Assembly: GCA_002110465.1 (NCBI GenBank)
Contig: NEED01000023.1
Coordinates: 271,297-335,296 of the forward strand
Source of the DNA: an unicellular cyanobacterium SU2
GTDB lineage: Bacteria; Cyanobacteriota; Cyanobacteriia; Cyanobacteriales; Microcystaceae
Direction of reading: 5' to 3'
Length of the DNA: 64,000 bases
A program made the translations under genes and the position numbers. Positions 55,470 through 64,000 of this stretch are shown one piece after another (the stretch's first letter is position 1; each line of letters begins with the position of its first letter). The notes beneath the pieces were generated by a model. The model saw only the letters and a list, made by a program, of their open reading frames with translations. It was not told where the DNA came from and did no database searches.

Positions 55470-56437
55470 TCAACTAACCCTTTAGATTTCAACCAGTCTT
55501 GATTGTATAAGCGAGATTGATATCTGGCTCCTCCATCACACAACACTGTTACGATAGTATGTCCTGGCCCCATTTGTTTGGCTAAGGAGATCGCTGCTCC
55601 CACATTAATGCCCACTGACCCCCCCATAAACAAGCCATCTTGATAGAGTAATTGGTAGACTACCCGAAGGGCTTCACGATCATCAATCTGGATGGCATCA
55701 TCGATGGGAACCCCCTGCATATTGGCTGTAATCCGACTGTTACCAATCCCTTCGGTAATGGAATTTCCTTCAGGTTTAATTTCTCCTGTCTTCACGTAGC
55801 TATAAAGTCCACTACCCATAGGATCGGCAACGATACACTTAATGTTAGGGTTCTGTTCCTTAAAAAATAAAGCAGCCCCTGCATAGGTTCCTCCGGTTCC
55901 GGTGGCAGATACCCAAGCGTCTACTTTACCATCGGTTTGCGCCCAAATTTCAGGACCAGTTGTTTCGTAATGGGCTAAACGATTAGCAAGATTATCGAAT
56001 TGATTGGCCCAAATAGCGTTATCGAGTTCCTCAGCCAGTCTCCCTGAGACTTTAACATAATTGTTGGGATCACGATAAGGAACTGCAGGAACCGTCTTCA
56101 CTTCAGCCCCCAAGGTTCTGAGAAGATCAATTTTTTCCTGAGATTGAGTTTCGGGAATGACAATTAAACATTTATATCCTTTCGCATTGCAGATATGAGC
56201 TAACCCAATACCTGTATTACCGGCTGTTCCTTCAACCACCGTTCCCCCAGGTTTCAGTAAGCCTTTTTCTTCTGCATCCTTAATAATATACAAAGCGGCT
56301 CTATCTTTGACCGAACCCCCTGGATTAAGAAATTCGGCTTTTCCTAAAATCTCGCATCCGGTTTCCTGGCTAAAACTTTTTAACCGAATTAGGGGCGTAT
56401 TGCCAACTGTCCCAACGAAGCCGTCTTTAATGTCCAT
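55466..56437 (-). CDS. Cysteine synthase (O-acetylserine sulfhydrylase)
   Basis: PLP enzyme forming cysteine from O-acetylserine and sulfide. I choose ATG 56437, which gives DIKDGFVGTVGNTPLIRLK, a standard beginning; the upstream start adds ten unexpected residues. PLP lysine K44 lies in NPGGSVKDRAAL; the substrate loop is EGTAGNTGIGLA and the phosphate loop TGTGGTYAG. The DAWVSATGTGG and ADPMGSGLYSYV sequences point to the CysK rather than CysM group, but I leave the symbol open. The 323-residue length is normal. Confidence 0.88.
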   Translation of the reverse strand: MDIKDGFVGTVGNTPLIRLKSFSQETGCEILGKAEFLNPGGSVKDRAALYIIKDAEEKGLLKPGGTVVEGTAGNTGIGLAHICNAKGYKCLIVIPETQSQEKIDLLRTLGAEVKTVPAVPYRDPNNYVKVSGRLAEELDNAIWANQFDNLANRLAHYETTGPEIWAQTDGKVDAWVSATGTGGTYAGAALFFKEQNPNIKCIVADPMGSGLYSYVKTGEIKPEGNSITEGIGNSRITANMQGVPIDDAIQIDDREALRVVYQLLYQDGLFMGGSVGINVGAAISLAKQMGPGHTIVTVLCDGGARYQSRLYNQDWLKSKGLVD

Positions 56438-56595
56438 AATCCTCTCTTTTATTGTGCCAAATAACAACAGATAACCAACTTTTTGAGTTAATTCAATTGT
56501 TATGTTTTCTGGTCTTGATTGTTCAGATTATCTCTAATAATATCAATAAACTTAAGATTTAAGACAATCTCTAGGTTTGTGTGTTACTATACCCT

Positions 56596-56740
56596 GGCTA
56601 TTGGTTTGAGTGGGGAACAGCCACTGAAGGCAACGAAGAAAGTTTGGTGTAAGTCCAACACTGTCCCGCAAATGTGATGATGTATAGTTTTAAACCCAAA
56701 AAAAGCTAATATTTCTTAGTCAAGATACTCGCCAATTATT
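56596..56740 (+). promoter_or_regulatory. Cobalamin riboswitch
   Basis: Conserved elements occur in order: GGGGAACAGCCACTGAAGGC, then TTGGTGTAAGTCCAACACTG, then TCCCGCAAATGTGATG and the B12-box-like AGTCAAGATACTCGCC. ATTGG (56599-56603) can pair with CCAAT (56732-56736) as the closing stem. It lies 60 bases upstream of hupE and should turn it off when cobalamin is plentiful. Confidence 0.8.
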
Positions 56741-56797
56741 AAATCAATTCTAGCAAAGTTTAACTCGATCTGCGAGGTACAGATAAGATTGCATATT

Positions 56798-57049
56798 ATG
56801 GAAAATAAACGCTGGTTAATCCTGAGTTTTTTGATTAGTTTAGCGTCCCTATTATTGTTAATGGAACCGGCGATCGCTCACCATCCTTTTGGAGGAGAAA
56901 CTCCCTCTAATTTTGTTGAAGGATTTCTATCAGGATTAGGTCATCCTATTATCGGCTTAGATCATTTTACTTTTGTGGTAGCCAGTGGATTTTTAGGGGC
57001 AACTTTAACCTACGGATTTTTAAATGATAAGAATAAATATCCAAATTGA
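56798..57049 (+). pseudogene. hupE: Truncated HupE/UreJ-type cobalt or nickel permease
   Basis: An 83-residue product starting ENKRWLILSFLISL with a hydrophobic signal-like segment and AIAHHPFGG, then the family motif LGHPIIGLDHFTFVVASGFLGA. HupE proteins are normally about 190-200 residues with six helices, so this stops after the first third; the frame ends at a TGA with AT-rich sequence following. With the B12 riboswitch upstream, it is probably a cobalt permease relic, or a short functional variant. ATG 56798 is preferred over TTG 56789. Confidence 0.65.
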
Positions 57050-57112
57050 AAATGATTTTCTTCATAGTTTACCAGCAAAGTTTTAAGTCAACCGTGATAT
57101 TTATTATTGTTG

Positions 57113-58375
57113 TTATCCATTCTTAAAAGTTTTTGCAAACTCTAAAGCTTCTTCTACTGTTGAAATTTTTCCTTCAATACGAGCAAGTTGAATTTCTGTT
57201 AATAGCTTACCAATTTTAGGACTCGGTTTTAGATTTAACTGTTTGATTAAATCATGACCGGTTACTAAAGGAGAAGGATGAGCTACTTTATCTTTAGGAT
57301 CGAGGTAACGATCAATTAAAGAAAGAATAGCTTGAATATCTATCCCTTTTGCTAACGCTAAGACAGCTAAAACTGGAAAGATTTCCCCTACTTCCAAGAA
57401 GAAAAAATATAACTCTCTTAAACTTATGTCACCTTGATTTTCTTGTAATAGAGGTGAATAATTTAAAGCCTTAGTTACAGTACGAATATCAGCGCGAGAA
57501 TACTTTAAATAGACTAATTCTAACTCAGCTTCATCAGGAGAAGAGGAAACTAAACTCGCTAATTTTGCTCTTTGAATGGTTGGGGGATAATATTGATAAT
57601 TATCAGAATCATAATTCAAAAACTGATAAAAGTCATCTTGACCTAATTTTTCTCTCAATAATTGAACTACCTGATCAATTTTAATCAGTTGTTGTAATTT
57701 GTCCTCAGTTAATTGTTTAAACCAAGGTTTTAACAAGCCATCTTTAGCCGCCTTAATTAGATTTTCATTTCCCCGAATATTAGACAATAAATAACCTAAT
57801 TCTGTTTGAACTCTTTCAGCTGCAACTGTCTCAATTAAAGGAGCTAATTGACGAATAGTTTCTCTGGTTTCCTCTTCAATAGTAAAATTCAATTGAGTTC
57901 CTTGACGATATGCTCGCAACAATCGTAAGGGATCATCTTTAAGATTTTTTGGGGATACCATTCTTAATATCCCTTGTTTTAGATCTTGTAATCCATGTAA
58001 AGGATCAATCAATTTTTGCTCATGGAAATTATAAGCGATCGCATTAATGGTAAAATCACGCCGCTTTAAATCGGTTTCTAAACTTTCCCCTTCCTGTTGG
58101 GCAAAATCTACTGTTCCTTGTTTAAATACAACCCTAGCAATTCTTCTTTTTTCATCTAAAACCACAAATCCAGCATGATAATGGTTCGCCATATTTCGGG
58201 CAGTTTCTACCGCTAAATCAGGCAAAACAAAGTCCAAATCTAGATAATTTCTCGAACAATTAAGAAACGCATCACGAACCGCACCCCCCACTAAACAAGC
58301 GGTTGGGGGTAGCCATTCTAAACTAAACGGTAAAGAATCTGCCGATAAATAAGTTAAAGTATTTTGCTGAGTCAT
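57113..58375 (-). CDS. cca: CCA tRNA nucleotidyltransferase
   Basis: Adds or repairs the CCA end of tRNAs; the tRNA-Leu in this window lacks an encoded CCA, as does much of the cyanobacterial set. The 420-residue class II enzyme has GGAVRDAFL at 30-38, the metal aspartates D46 and D48 in LDLDFV, and RRDFTINAIAYN. The C-terminal helical part is normal. The closest relatives could be poly(A) polymerases, which share these motifs; CCA-adding is more usual here. Confidence 0.9.
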   Translation of the reverse strand: MTQQNTLTYLSADSLPFSLEWLPPTACLVGGAVRDAFLNCSRNYLDLDFVLPDLAVETARNMANHYHAGFVVLDEKRRIARVVFKQGTVDFAQQEGESLETDLKRRDFTINAIAYNFHEQKLIDPLHGLQDLKQGILRMVSPKNLKDDPLRLLRAYRQGTQLNFTIEEETRETIRQLAPLIETVAAERVQTELGYLLSNIRGNENLIKAAKDGLLKPWFKQLTEDKLQQLIKIDQVVQLLREKLGQDDFYQFLNYDSDNYQYYPPTIQRAKLASLVSSSPDEAELELVYLKYSRADIRTVTKALNYSPLLQENQGDISLRELYFFFLEVGEIFPVLAVLALAKGIDIQAILSLIDRYLDPKDKVAHPSPLVTGHDLIKQLNLKPSPKIGKLLTEIQLARIEGKISTVEEALEFAKTFKNG

Positions 58376-58464
58376 TAAAATTAATAAAAATAAACTTAGA
58401 AAACTACCTATCTTAGCGTTGCCTAAGTTAAATTAACAACAGAAGACGGATAGAGGAGACGGGT

Positions 58465-58713
58465 ATGTGTATTTGCGTTAACTGCCATTACATCGATCGC
58501 TGTACCACCTATCATGCGGTGGAACTAAAACACGAACAACCCCATTTAACCGATCATCCCACCTTTGAACCGATTGAACCCACCATCAACGTTAACATTC
58601 GTCCCAAAGATGATTATATCGAAATGGAGTGGGATGTGGTCGGTTGTGAGAGTTTTCAAGAAGAAGCGGGTAAGTGGTTAAAATTGCGTCCAGGGGAACC
58701 TGTTCCCACGTAA
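58465..58713 (+). CDS. ycf34: Ycf34 family protein
   Basis: An 82-residue protein conserved in cyanobacteria and red-algal plastids; in Synechocystis it is reported to bind an iron-sulfur cluster. The cysteines C2, C4, C7 and C13 (MCICVNCHYIDRCTTYHAVE) and the later C60 are visible, along with RPKDDYIEMEWDVVGC. It starts at ATG 58465 with a GGAG-like ribosome site. Divergent from cca. Confidence 0.9.
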   Translation: MCICVNCHYIDRCTTYHAVELKHEQPHLTDHPTFEPIEPTINVNIRPKDDYIEMEWDVVGCESFQEEAGKWLKLRPGEPVPT

Positions 58714-58796
58714 ATCAGTCTATCAATCTATTGGTAGAGGTGGGGTCAGCGACTGTTGACCCCTAAATTAATGATTTGTTTACTATCTACTGATTT

Positions 58797-59699
58797 ATGG
58801 AACAGCGATCGGTAATTGGAATTGATTTAGGGGGAACTGCTATCAAATTAGGGCAGTTTCTCAGAGATGGTACTTGTTTAGAGTCTTTAACGGTTGAAAC
58901 GCCCCAACCCTCTACCCCAAAGGCAGTATTAAAGGCGATGGTAGAAGCCATTAAACAACTGAAACACCATCAAACCTGTCATGCTTTGGGAATAGGAACT
59001 CCTGGACCTGCCGATGCTCAAGGAAGAATTGCTAAAGTAGCTATTAACCTGGCAGGGTGGCAAGATGTCCCTCTCGCCGATTGGTTGGAAACAGAAACCG
59101 GACTTCCCACCACCATCGCTAATGATGCCAATTGTGCGGGATTAGGGGAGGCTTGGCTAGGGGCGGGCAAAAACTTCAAAAATATGATTTTGTTGACCCT
59201 AGGGACTGGCGTAGGGGGTGCTATTATCCTTGATGGACACCTATTCACTGGGCATTTAGGGGCGGCCGGGGAATTGGGATTAATTACCCTCAATTTTGAT
59301 GGGCCTGTCTGCAATAGTGGAAATCAGGGATCATTAGAACAATATGCCTCAGTTCAAGCGATTCGTCGCATGACAGGGAAAGAACCTATTGAATTAGGAC
59401 AATTAGCCGCAAAAGGCAACCAAGAAGCCTTAGAATTTTGGAAAGACTACGGTTGTTTATTGGGGGCAGGATTAGCCAGTTTAATTTATGTTTTAACCCC
59501 TGAAGCGGTGGTTATTGGGGGTGGAGTGAGTGCGAGTACCCCTTATTTTTTCCCTGCTACCCTCTCAGAAATTGAACGGCGAGTTTTGCCAAGTTCTAGA
59601 GAAGGATTACAATTAATTTCTGCTGAATTGGGAAATCAAGCAGGGATGGTTGGGGCAGCAAAATTAGCTTGGGAAAAGGTTGATCAACTCACAAGTTAG
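58797..59699 (+). CDS. ROK family sugar kinase
   Basis: A 300-residue kinase with the ROK pattern: GIDLGGTAIKLGQF (phosphate 1), ANDANCAGLGEAWLGAG, GTGVGGAIILDGHLFTGHLGAAGELGL and AVVIGGGVSAS. The likely substrate is glucose (polyphosphate or ATP glucokinase), but the zinc-type CxCGxxGC motif of glucokinases is replaced by CNSGNQGSLE, so the substrate is uncertain. It follows ycf34 by about 83 bases and may be cotranscribed. Confidence 0.85.
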   Translation: MEQRSVIGIDLGGTAIKLGQFLRDGTCLESLTVETPQPSTPKAVLKAMVEAIKQLKHHQTCHALGIGTPGPADAQGRIAKVAINLAGWQDVPLADWLETETGLPTTIANDANCAGLGEAWLGAGKNFKNMILLTLGTGVGGAIILDGHLFTGHLGAAGELGLITLNFDGPVCNSGNQGSLEQYASVQAIRRMTGKEPIELGQLAAKGNQEALEFWKDYGCLLGAGLASLIYVLTPEAVVIGGGVSASTPYFFPATLSEIERRVLPSSREGLQLISAELGNQAGMVGAAKLAWEKVDQLTS

Positions 59700-59715
59700 C
59701 TATTTGATAAAAAAT

Positions 59716-60225
59716 TTAAAATTTGTTAATTATATAATCTGCTAAATCATCAAAAACTCTATCCATTTTACTCATAAGACTTTTTTGTTCTTTTGACCAT
59801 GTACCTCTACCTATATCTCTTGTTGGTCTACTCTGTGCTAAATATTTAATGGGTGTATTTTGAACAATACTGTCTGGAGCCATTACGTTTAAATCTTCAA
59901 CTTTTGCTACAGGTTCAGGTGTAATAAAATCAGGAATACACTCATAGAAAGAGATCTGTTTAAGTGAAGGAATAAGATTATTTTCAATACTCTCCTTAAT
60001 CTTATTAAGCTGCGCTCTATCTGCTCCAGTTTCCGCAATAATATTCGTTCCAGCTTTTTTTCTTGTATCAAAACCATTAAAAATCAAACCGCCAAATTTG
60101 GGCTTTCCTTTTGAAGGTATAAACGTATCATAGGGATTTGATCTTATATAACGCTCCCTACCTTGCTCCCAGTCACTAATAAAGTTAGGTAATACTTCTC
60201 CAATTATCTGAATAAGATAACACAC
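59716..60225 (-). pseudogene. Probable N-terminally truncated ParA-like ATPase remnant
   Basis: A 169-codon frame (GTG start 60225) without any Walker motif. Its body KFGGLIFNGFDTRKKAGTN and the end MAPDSIVQNTPIKYLAQSRPTRDIGRGTWSKEQKSLMSKMDRVFDDLADYI resemble the C-terminal half of ParA-family partition ATPases. A stop lies one codon before the GTG. I judge it a truncated copy with weak evidence; it could be an unknown small protein. Confidence 0.4.
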
Positions 60226-60340
60226 TTACTTAAAACTGTCCTGAAGATAGCGATCGCCTAAGCATTATATTAAGTGCGATCGCTCTTTTTGTAATTACTT
60301 AATAAAATATAGGATAGTAACACAAAGGAGTAAAAGCCAG

Positions 60341-60586
60341 ATGTTAGTTCGTTATGCCTTAAGTGAATATATTACAGAAGCGATCGCCACTTCAGAAATA
60401 GAACAACTAGAAGATAATAGCTATGTAGGAAGAATCCCTAGCTGTAAAGGTGTGATCGCATTTGGAGACACCTTATCAGATTGTGAAATGGAGTTACGTT
60501 CAACCCTAGAAGATTGGATTTTAGTTGGATTAAAACTCGGTCATACTTTACCTATTATTGCCGAAATTAATCTAAATCAGGAGTGA
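60341..60586 (+). CDS. hicB: HicB-like antitoxin
   Basis: An 81-residue HicB-family protein: SEYITEAIATSEIEQLEDNSYVGRIPSCKGVIAFGDTLSDCEMELRSTLEDWILVGLKLG. The usual glycine-tyrosine surface (NSYVGRIPSCKGVIAFGD) is recognisable. It lies four bases before the hicA start. This is the third antitoxin-first module in the window and is unlike the two at 24 and 32 kb at residue level. Confidence 0.82.
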   Translation: MLVRYALSEYITEAIATSEIEQLEDNSYVGRIPSCKGVIAFGDTLSDCEMELRSTLEDWILVGLKLGHTLPIIAEINLNQE

Positions 60587-60590
60587 ATTG

Positions 60591-60821
60591 GTGAGTCGCT
60601 TGACACCCTGTAAACGAAAAGATTTTATCAAAAAAATGCGTAAATTGGGATTTGATTCGCCAAAATCGGGAACAAGACATCAATTTATGGTTTATCAACA
60701 GTATCGTCTTAGCATTCCCTCTAATTCTGAGTATTTTGTCCCGCAATTGAAAATGATGATTCGGGAAGTTGAAGAAATTATTGATCGTCAGATAACAATT
60801 GATGAATGGAATGAGCTTTAA
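60591..60821 (+). CDS. hicA: HicA-type mRNA interferase toxin
   Basis: A 76-residue HicA-type protein with CKRKDFIKKMRKLGFDSPKSGTRHQFMVY, where the histidine in GTRHQFM is the probable catalytic residue, and IPSNSEYFVPQLKMMIREV. Start at GTG 60591 with GGAG just upstream; TTG 60588 is possible. It is paired with the HicB-like gene before it. Overall divergent from the other two hicA genes here, so the three modules seem to be separate acquisitions. Confidence 0.8.
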   Translation: MSRLTPCKRKDFIKKMRKLGFDSPKSGTRHQFMVYQQYRLSIPSNSEYFVPQLKMMIREVEEIIDRQITIDEWNEL

Positions 60822-60870
60822 AGTCCTCTAGTGTGGACAAACAAATCTAATTCTCAATAAAAACGTCAAA

Positions 60871-60893
60871 TGAGCAAAATTTGCCCACCCTAC
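60871..60893. repeat. TGAGCAAA-type palindrome
   Basis: TGAGCAAAATTTGCCCA is a near-perfect palindrome followed by CCCTAC, ending with the same CCCACCCTAC half as the repeats at 27323-27347 and 50782-50806. It lies 50 bases after the hicA stop and may be a terminator. Confidence 0.55.
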
Positions 60894-60972
60894 CACTCAA
60901 AAGTATTCTGAAAAGAGCGATCGCCTAAGCATTAGGTTAAGTGCGATCGCCCCCTAAATTATTAAAAAGTTC

Positions 60973-61926
60973 CTAGTTAATACTACTATTAATGATGATT
61001 TGAGAAATTCTATCAGCTATTTCTTGATTTTCCCAATAACTATTATGTGCGCTACCACCATTAATTAATGAAAGAAAGGTTCCTTGAAGTAAATTACCAA
61101 AGAATTCTAATCCTCCTGTTCCGTAAGTCAAAATATCTTTTACCTCAACATTTTGAGTAAATTCTCTTCCAACTAAGCCAGGTAAAACTCCTTCCAAAGT
61201 CCAGGCGATGGGATCACCAGGATGAATATAGTTTGACCAATATATTTTTAGGTTTCGCTCATTTAAGTTTCTAAATAACTCTTTGAGTTTGGGACTAATA
61301 TCATGACTACTTCCAGGGTTATCTCTACCAATAAAGGTAATTAAGCTAAATAAAGCGATCGGGGAACCCATGGTGTGAATACTAGCTAGACGAATTCCTT
61401 TATCTAAATCAGGGAGTAATCCAAAAATCTTTTGTCTAATTTCTTGGACACTATTATGTCCTGGAATAGTAGGCTCATCCCAACGTCTGGCAAAAAGTAT
61501 GTCAAACAGAATGACTGTCCCCCAACTATGAGTTACTAAATGGAGACGACTTTTACTAAGTTCTGATCCTGAATTGAAATCATTTAAACTGTTCTCAGTT
61601 TGCGCTTTCAGTTGTTCAACAGCTAAATAACTAAAATGACGACTGAGATATAAAGCAGCATCTCCCACAAAAGGTAAAATTTCCTCTATGCGAAAATCTC
61701 TAAACCAAAGTTTTTCCCATACGGCTGACGCTCTTAAACTTTGTTCAAGTTCTTTTAGTGGTTCATCAGTAACATTACCCCAGTAAAGAGGAATACTTTT
61801 GACTTGGAGCAGTTGGTTTGTCTTTTGTTCTATTGCCTGAATAAGCTTGTTTGCATAAATTGGATTATCGGGTGAAGGTTCCCGAACATTAACTCCATGC
61901 ACAAATAAAATATAATCAGTAGTCAT
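60973..61926 (-). CDS. Alpha/beta hydrolase
   Basis: A 317-residue lipase-like hydrolase. FVHGVNVREP near residues 8-17 is the oxyanion loop and the nucleophile is the serine in LVTHSWGTVILF (about 130-141). A late SPKL, HPGDPIAW and GGSAHNSYW could hold the acid and histidine. No signal peptide is seen. The substrate is unknown. The SnoaL-like gene lies 71 bases upstream on the same strand and may be cotranscribed. Confidence 0.75.
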   Translation of the reverse strand: MTTDYILFVHGVNVREPSPDNPIYANKLIQAIEQKTNQLLQVKSIPLYWGNVTDEPLKELEQSLRASAVWEKLWFRDFRIEEILPFVGDAALYLSRHFSYLAVEQLKAQTENSLNDFNSGSELSKSRLHLVTHSWGTVILFDILFARRWDEPTIPGHNSVQEIRQKIFGLLPDLDKGIRLASIHTMGSPIALFSLITFIGRDNPGSSHDISPKLKELFRNLNERNLKIYWSNYIHPGDPIAWTLEGVLPGLVGREFTQNVEVKDILTYGTGGLEFFGNLLQGTFLSLINGGSAHNSYWENQEIADRISQIIINSSIN

Positions 61927-61997
61927 AAATGGTAGGAGTAAATAAATTGGCGTGAGAAAAGATTAATAAAAGTGGCTAAGGTTTGAGATGTGCTGAT

Positions 61998-62669
61998 CTA
62001 CCCTTCATCGTTTTGATGGAAAGGACAACCAGAGGTTAATTTCTGGAGAAAGGTACTATTATCAAAATAATGCTCAACTTCAATGATTTTTAAATCATCT
62101 GTGACCCTGGCTATACTTAATCCCACAATTTCAATGGTTTTCCCTGTGGGTTGGTGATCTTTGTATGGACCATTAAACGTTCCCCAATGTCTCCATTTAA
62201 AAGTAACTTTCGGGGGTCCTGATAACACTTCGGTTAATTCCCAGAGGAAGCCATTAGGAAAGGCTTTATGGAACAATTCAAAGGAAGATTCAAACGTTTC
62301 CTCTGTAGCACTATATTCTTTACTATCATTAATAAATAGATTATAGGTTCCTTGATCAGCAACATCTTGGGCTGTATAAAACTGTCCCCCATTGCTACTC
62401 ATGCGAAATTTATCGGTGACAATTGATAGCCATTGTTCAGGATGAGATTTATGGGAGGCTTCCATTTCAAAGGTTCTCACCAAGTTCTCAACAATTGCTT
62501 CTAAAGACCCTTCAAGGTGATTAAATTGACTTTCTGCTTTGAGAAATTGATTAGTATGGGAATAATCAGGGCGTTCGCCATTGCGCCATTGTACCCCTTG
62601 ATCATGAGCAATGACTTGATCACGGTCTTGTACCCAAAGTGGTAATTTAGCTGAGTTATCGTTACTCAT
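61998..62669 (-). CDS. SnoaL-like (NTF2 fold) protein
   Basis: A 223-residue protein with an NTF2/SnoaL-type fold pattern: LEAIVENLVRTFEMEASHKSHPEQWLSIVTDKFRMSSNGGQFYTAQDVADQ and FPNGFLWELTEVLSGPPKVTFKWRHWGTFNGPYKDHQPTGKTIEIVGLSIARV. The HWGTFNGPY stretch matches the SnoaL-like ester cyclase group. In other organisms related proteins cyclise polyketides, but no polyketide cluster is here, so the name is a family label only. ATG 62669. Confidence 0.75.
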   Translation of the reverse strand: MSNDNSAKLPLWVQDRDQVIAHDQGVQWRNGERPDYSHTNQFLKAESQFNHLEGSLEAIVENLVRTFEMEASHKSHPEQWLSIVTDKFRMSSNGGQFYTAQDVADQGTYNLFINDSKEYSATEETFESSFELFHKAFPNGFLWELTEVLSGPPKVTFKWRHWGTFNGPYKDHQPTGKTIEIVGLSIARVTDDLKIIEVEHYFDNSTFLQKLTSGCPFHQNDEG

Positions 62670-63059
62670 TTAACCTTCCCTATTCCATGGTTTTGAGTCA
62701 AAACTTTATTTTAAAAAAACTGATTAGAAAATTCTAGCTTAACTCTAAATTTTTAATTAAGACTTTCATTAAAAAAACATTAATTTTTTACCCCAAGATT
62801 TATAGCGTTTGTCAATCAAGTAAATATGATGAAGAACTTCTTGGGGAGAAACCATAGCAGGAGTCAAAGAGAATGCTAAAGGCGACAGATTAATCCTTCC
62901 GATTCCTAACTACATCACTTATAATAAATGCACAATTAATTTTTGATAGACAAAAGTCTATGGTAAGCCTCAGTAATTTTTTTGCACAAAAACTTTGCAA
63001 ATCTTTACAAAACTAAATATAATAGTCTTAACACACCTGAGTATTTATTACTATCGGTT
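62670..63059. other. Intergenic region upstream of ndhD
   Basis: 390 AT-rich bases with no confident gene. A minus-strand frame around 62780-62890 reads MVSPQEVLHHIYLIDKRYKS but lacks a ribosome site. It should carry the ndhD promoter and the promoter of the SnoaL-like gene on the other strand. No terminator hairpin is clear. Confidence 0.45.
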
Positions 63060-64000
63060 ATGGTTAATTTTGAATTTCCTTGGCTAACAGCCATTATCCT
63101 CACTCCCCTACTAGCATCCCTCGCCATTCCCCTCATCCCTGATAAGGAAGGAAAAACTGTCCGTTGGTACGCCCTAGGGGTAGGTTTATTGAACTTTGCC
63201 TTAACTATCTACGCTTTCTCTAATAATTACAGCTACAGTAACCCTGGCTTTCAACTCACCGAAACCTATGCTTGGGTTCCCCAACTAGGCTTAAACTGGT
63301 CTGTAGGCATTGATGGCTTATCGATGCCTTTAATGGTTTTATCAGGCTTAATTACGGTTCTAGCCTTACTCGCGTCTTGGAATGTTAAGCAAAAACCTCG
63401 TTTGTTTTACTTCCTGATGTTGGTTCTCTACAGCGCGCAGATGGGAGTATTTGCTGCCCAAGACTTGCTTCTATTCTTCTTTATGTGGGAATTGGAGTTA
63501 GTTCCCGTCTATATATTAATTTCTATCTGGGGTGGTAAAAAACGCCTTTATGCCGCCACCAAGTTTATTTTATACACTGCCCTTGCTTCTATCTTTATCC
63601 TGGTGGCCGCTCTCGCCATGGCTTTCTACGGCGATACTGTTACCTTCGATATGACTCAGTTGGGAATGAAAGAATTTCCCTTAGCTTTAGAAGTCTTAGC
63701 TTATGCAGGTTTCCTCATTGCTTTTGGGGTTAAATTGCCCATCTTCCCTCTTCATACTTGGCTACCAGATGCCCACAGTGAAGCTTCTGCCCCTGTTTCC
63801 ATGATTCTTGCAGGAGTCTTACTGAAAATGGGTGGTTATGGGTTAATTCGGATGAATGTTGAAATGTTACCCCATGCTCATATCCAGTTTGCTCCGTTAT
63901 TAGCAATTTTGGGGGCTATCAATGTAGTTTACGGGGCGTTTACTGCTTTTGGACAAACTAACCTGAAACGTCGTCTAGCATCTTCATCTATCTCCCACAT
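63060..64000 (+). CDS. ndhD: NAD(P)H-quinone oxidoreductase subunit 4 (partial)
   Basis: Proton-pumping membrane subunit of the cyanobacterial NDH-1 complex. The first 313 codons are present, cut by the window end. ATG 63060 gives [29 protein letters not shown]. Diagnostic stretches are [82 protein letters not shown]. The conserved glutamate in the WELELVP helix and the proline-lysine in the antiporter-like core are in place. NdhD1 or NdhD2 cannot be decided. Confidence 0.93.
   Translation, partial: MVNFEFPWLTAIILTPLLASLAIPLIPDKEGKTVRWYALGVGLLNFALTIYAFSNNYSYSNPGFQLTETYAWVPQLGLNWSVGIDGLSMPLMVLSGLITVLALLASWNVKQKPRLFYFLMLVLYSAQMGVFAAQDLLLFFFMWELELVPVYILISIWGGKKRLYAATKFILYTALASIFILVAALAMAFYGDTVTFDMTQLGMKEFPLALEVLAYAGFLIAFGVKLPIFPLHTWLPDAHSEASAPVSMILAGVLLKMGGYGLIRMNVEMLPHAHIQFAPLLAILGAINVVYGAFTAFGQTNLKRRLASSSISH

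Noticed and set aside
62780-62890. Minus-strand frame with MVSPQEVLHHIYLIDKRYKS
   Set aside because: Looks protein-like but has no start with a ribosome site and is only 28 codons from its ATG.
1-64000. CRISPR arrays
   Set aside because: No regularly spaced direct repeats with unique spacers of 30-40 bases were seen; the repeats here are single or paired.
1-64000. Insertion sequences with transposases
   Set aside because: No transposase frame was recognised; only the 105-base MITE-like element and the Rpn relic were found.

Overview
The window is chromosomal DNA from an AT-rich unicellular cyanobacterium. A photosystem I subunit (psaM), a flavodiiron protein (Flv3 type), DesA-type desaturase, SipA, Ycf34 and an NDH-1 subunit (ndhD) all point to a cyanobacterium. 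The octamer GCGATCGC (HIP1) recurs throughout, in genes and between them. Gene content and base composition resemble the Crocosphaera/Cyanothece group; that placement is inference from memory, not a search.

Layout. 1-8.2 kb: murF, sbcC, small conserved proteins, folB, a rhomboid protease and pgsA. 8.2-13.3 kb (minus): the str operon rpsL-rpsG-fusA-tuf-rpsJ, preceded by an IscA-like carrier, an SRPBCC protein and a helix-hairpin-helix protein. 15-22.9 kb (plus): an LCP cell-wall enzyme, tRNA-Leu(UAG), thrC with a paired palindromic operator-like site, a SapC-like protein, dnaN and a large lipoprotein. 23.5 kb: the 31-residue psaM gene. 23.7-33.1 kb is an accessory, decaying region: two intact antitoxin-first hicBA pairs, an ATPase/TOPRIM-like pair resembling OLD/PARIS defence systems, and broken genes (DUF5615, hicB, DUF4160, DUF3800, Rpn-type nuclease), most with a single stop or a one-base shift, plus repeats that bracket modules. 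leuS sits inside this region.

33-43 kb: an HTTM membrane protein with an overlapping partner, a phospholipase-D-like lipoprotein with an EF-hand and a DNA-binding tail, an ECF transporter T-subunit, pabB, hflX (which seems to lack a normal start codon) and murE. 43-50.4 kb: desA, a divergent Crp/Fnr regulator coupled to an M61 peptidase, ilvE and a histidine kinase with a degenerate ATP-binding half. 50.4-59.7 kb: a MITE-like element, flv3, a HAD phosphatase, metK (TTG start), sipA, cysteine synthase, a cobalamin riboswitch in front of a truncated hupE, cca, ycf34 and a ROK kinase. 59.7-64 kb: a probable ParA remnant, a third hicBA pair, an alpha/beta hydrolase with a SnoaL-like protein, and the first 313 codons of ndhD, cut by the window end.

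Most genes are housekeeping and do not form one pathway. The items most worth a second look are the ATPase-DUF3226 pair and the decayed cluster around it, the riboswitch attached to a stump of hupE, the AUC-start candidate in hflX, and repeats that have entered coding sequence (in pabB and in the DUF3226 gene).
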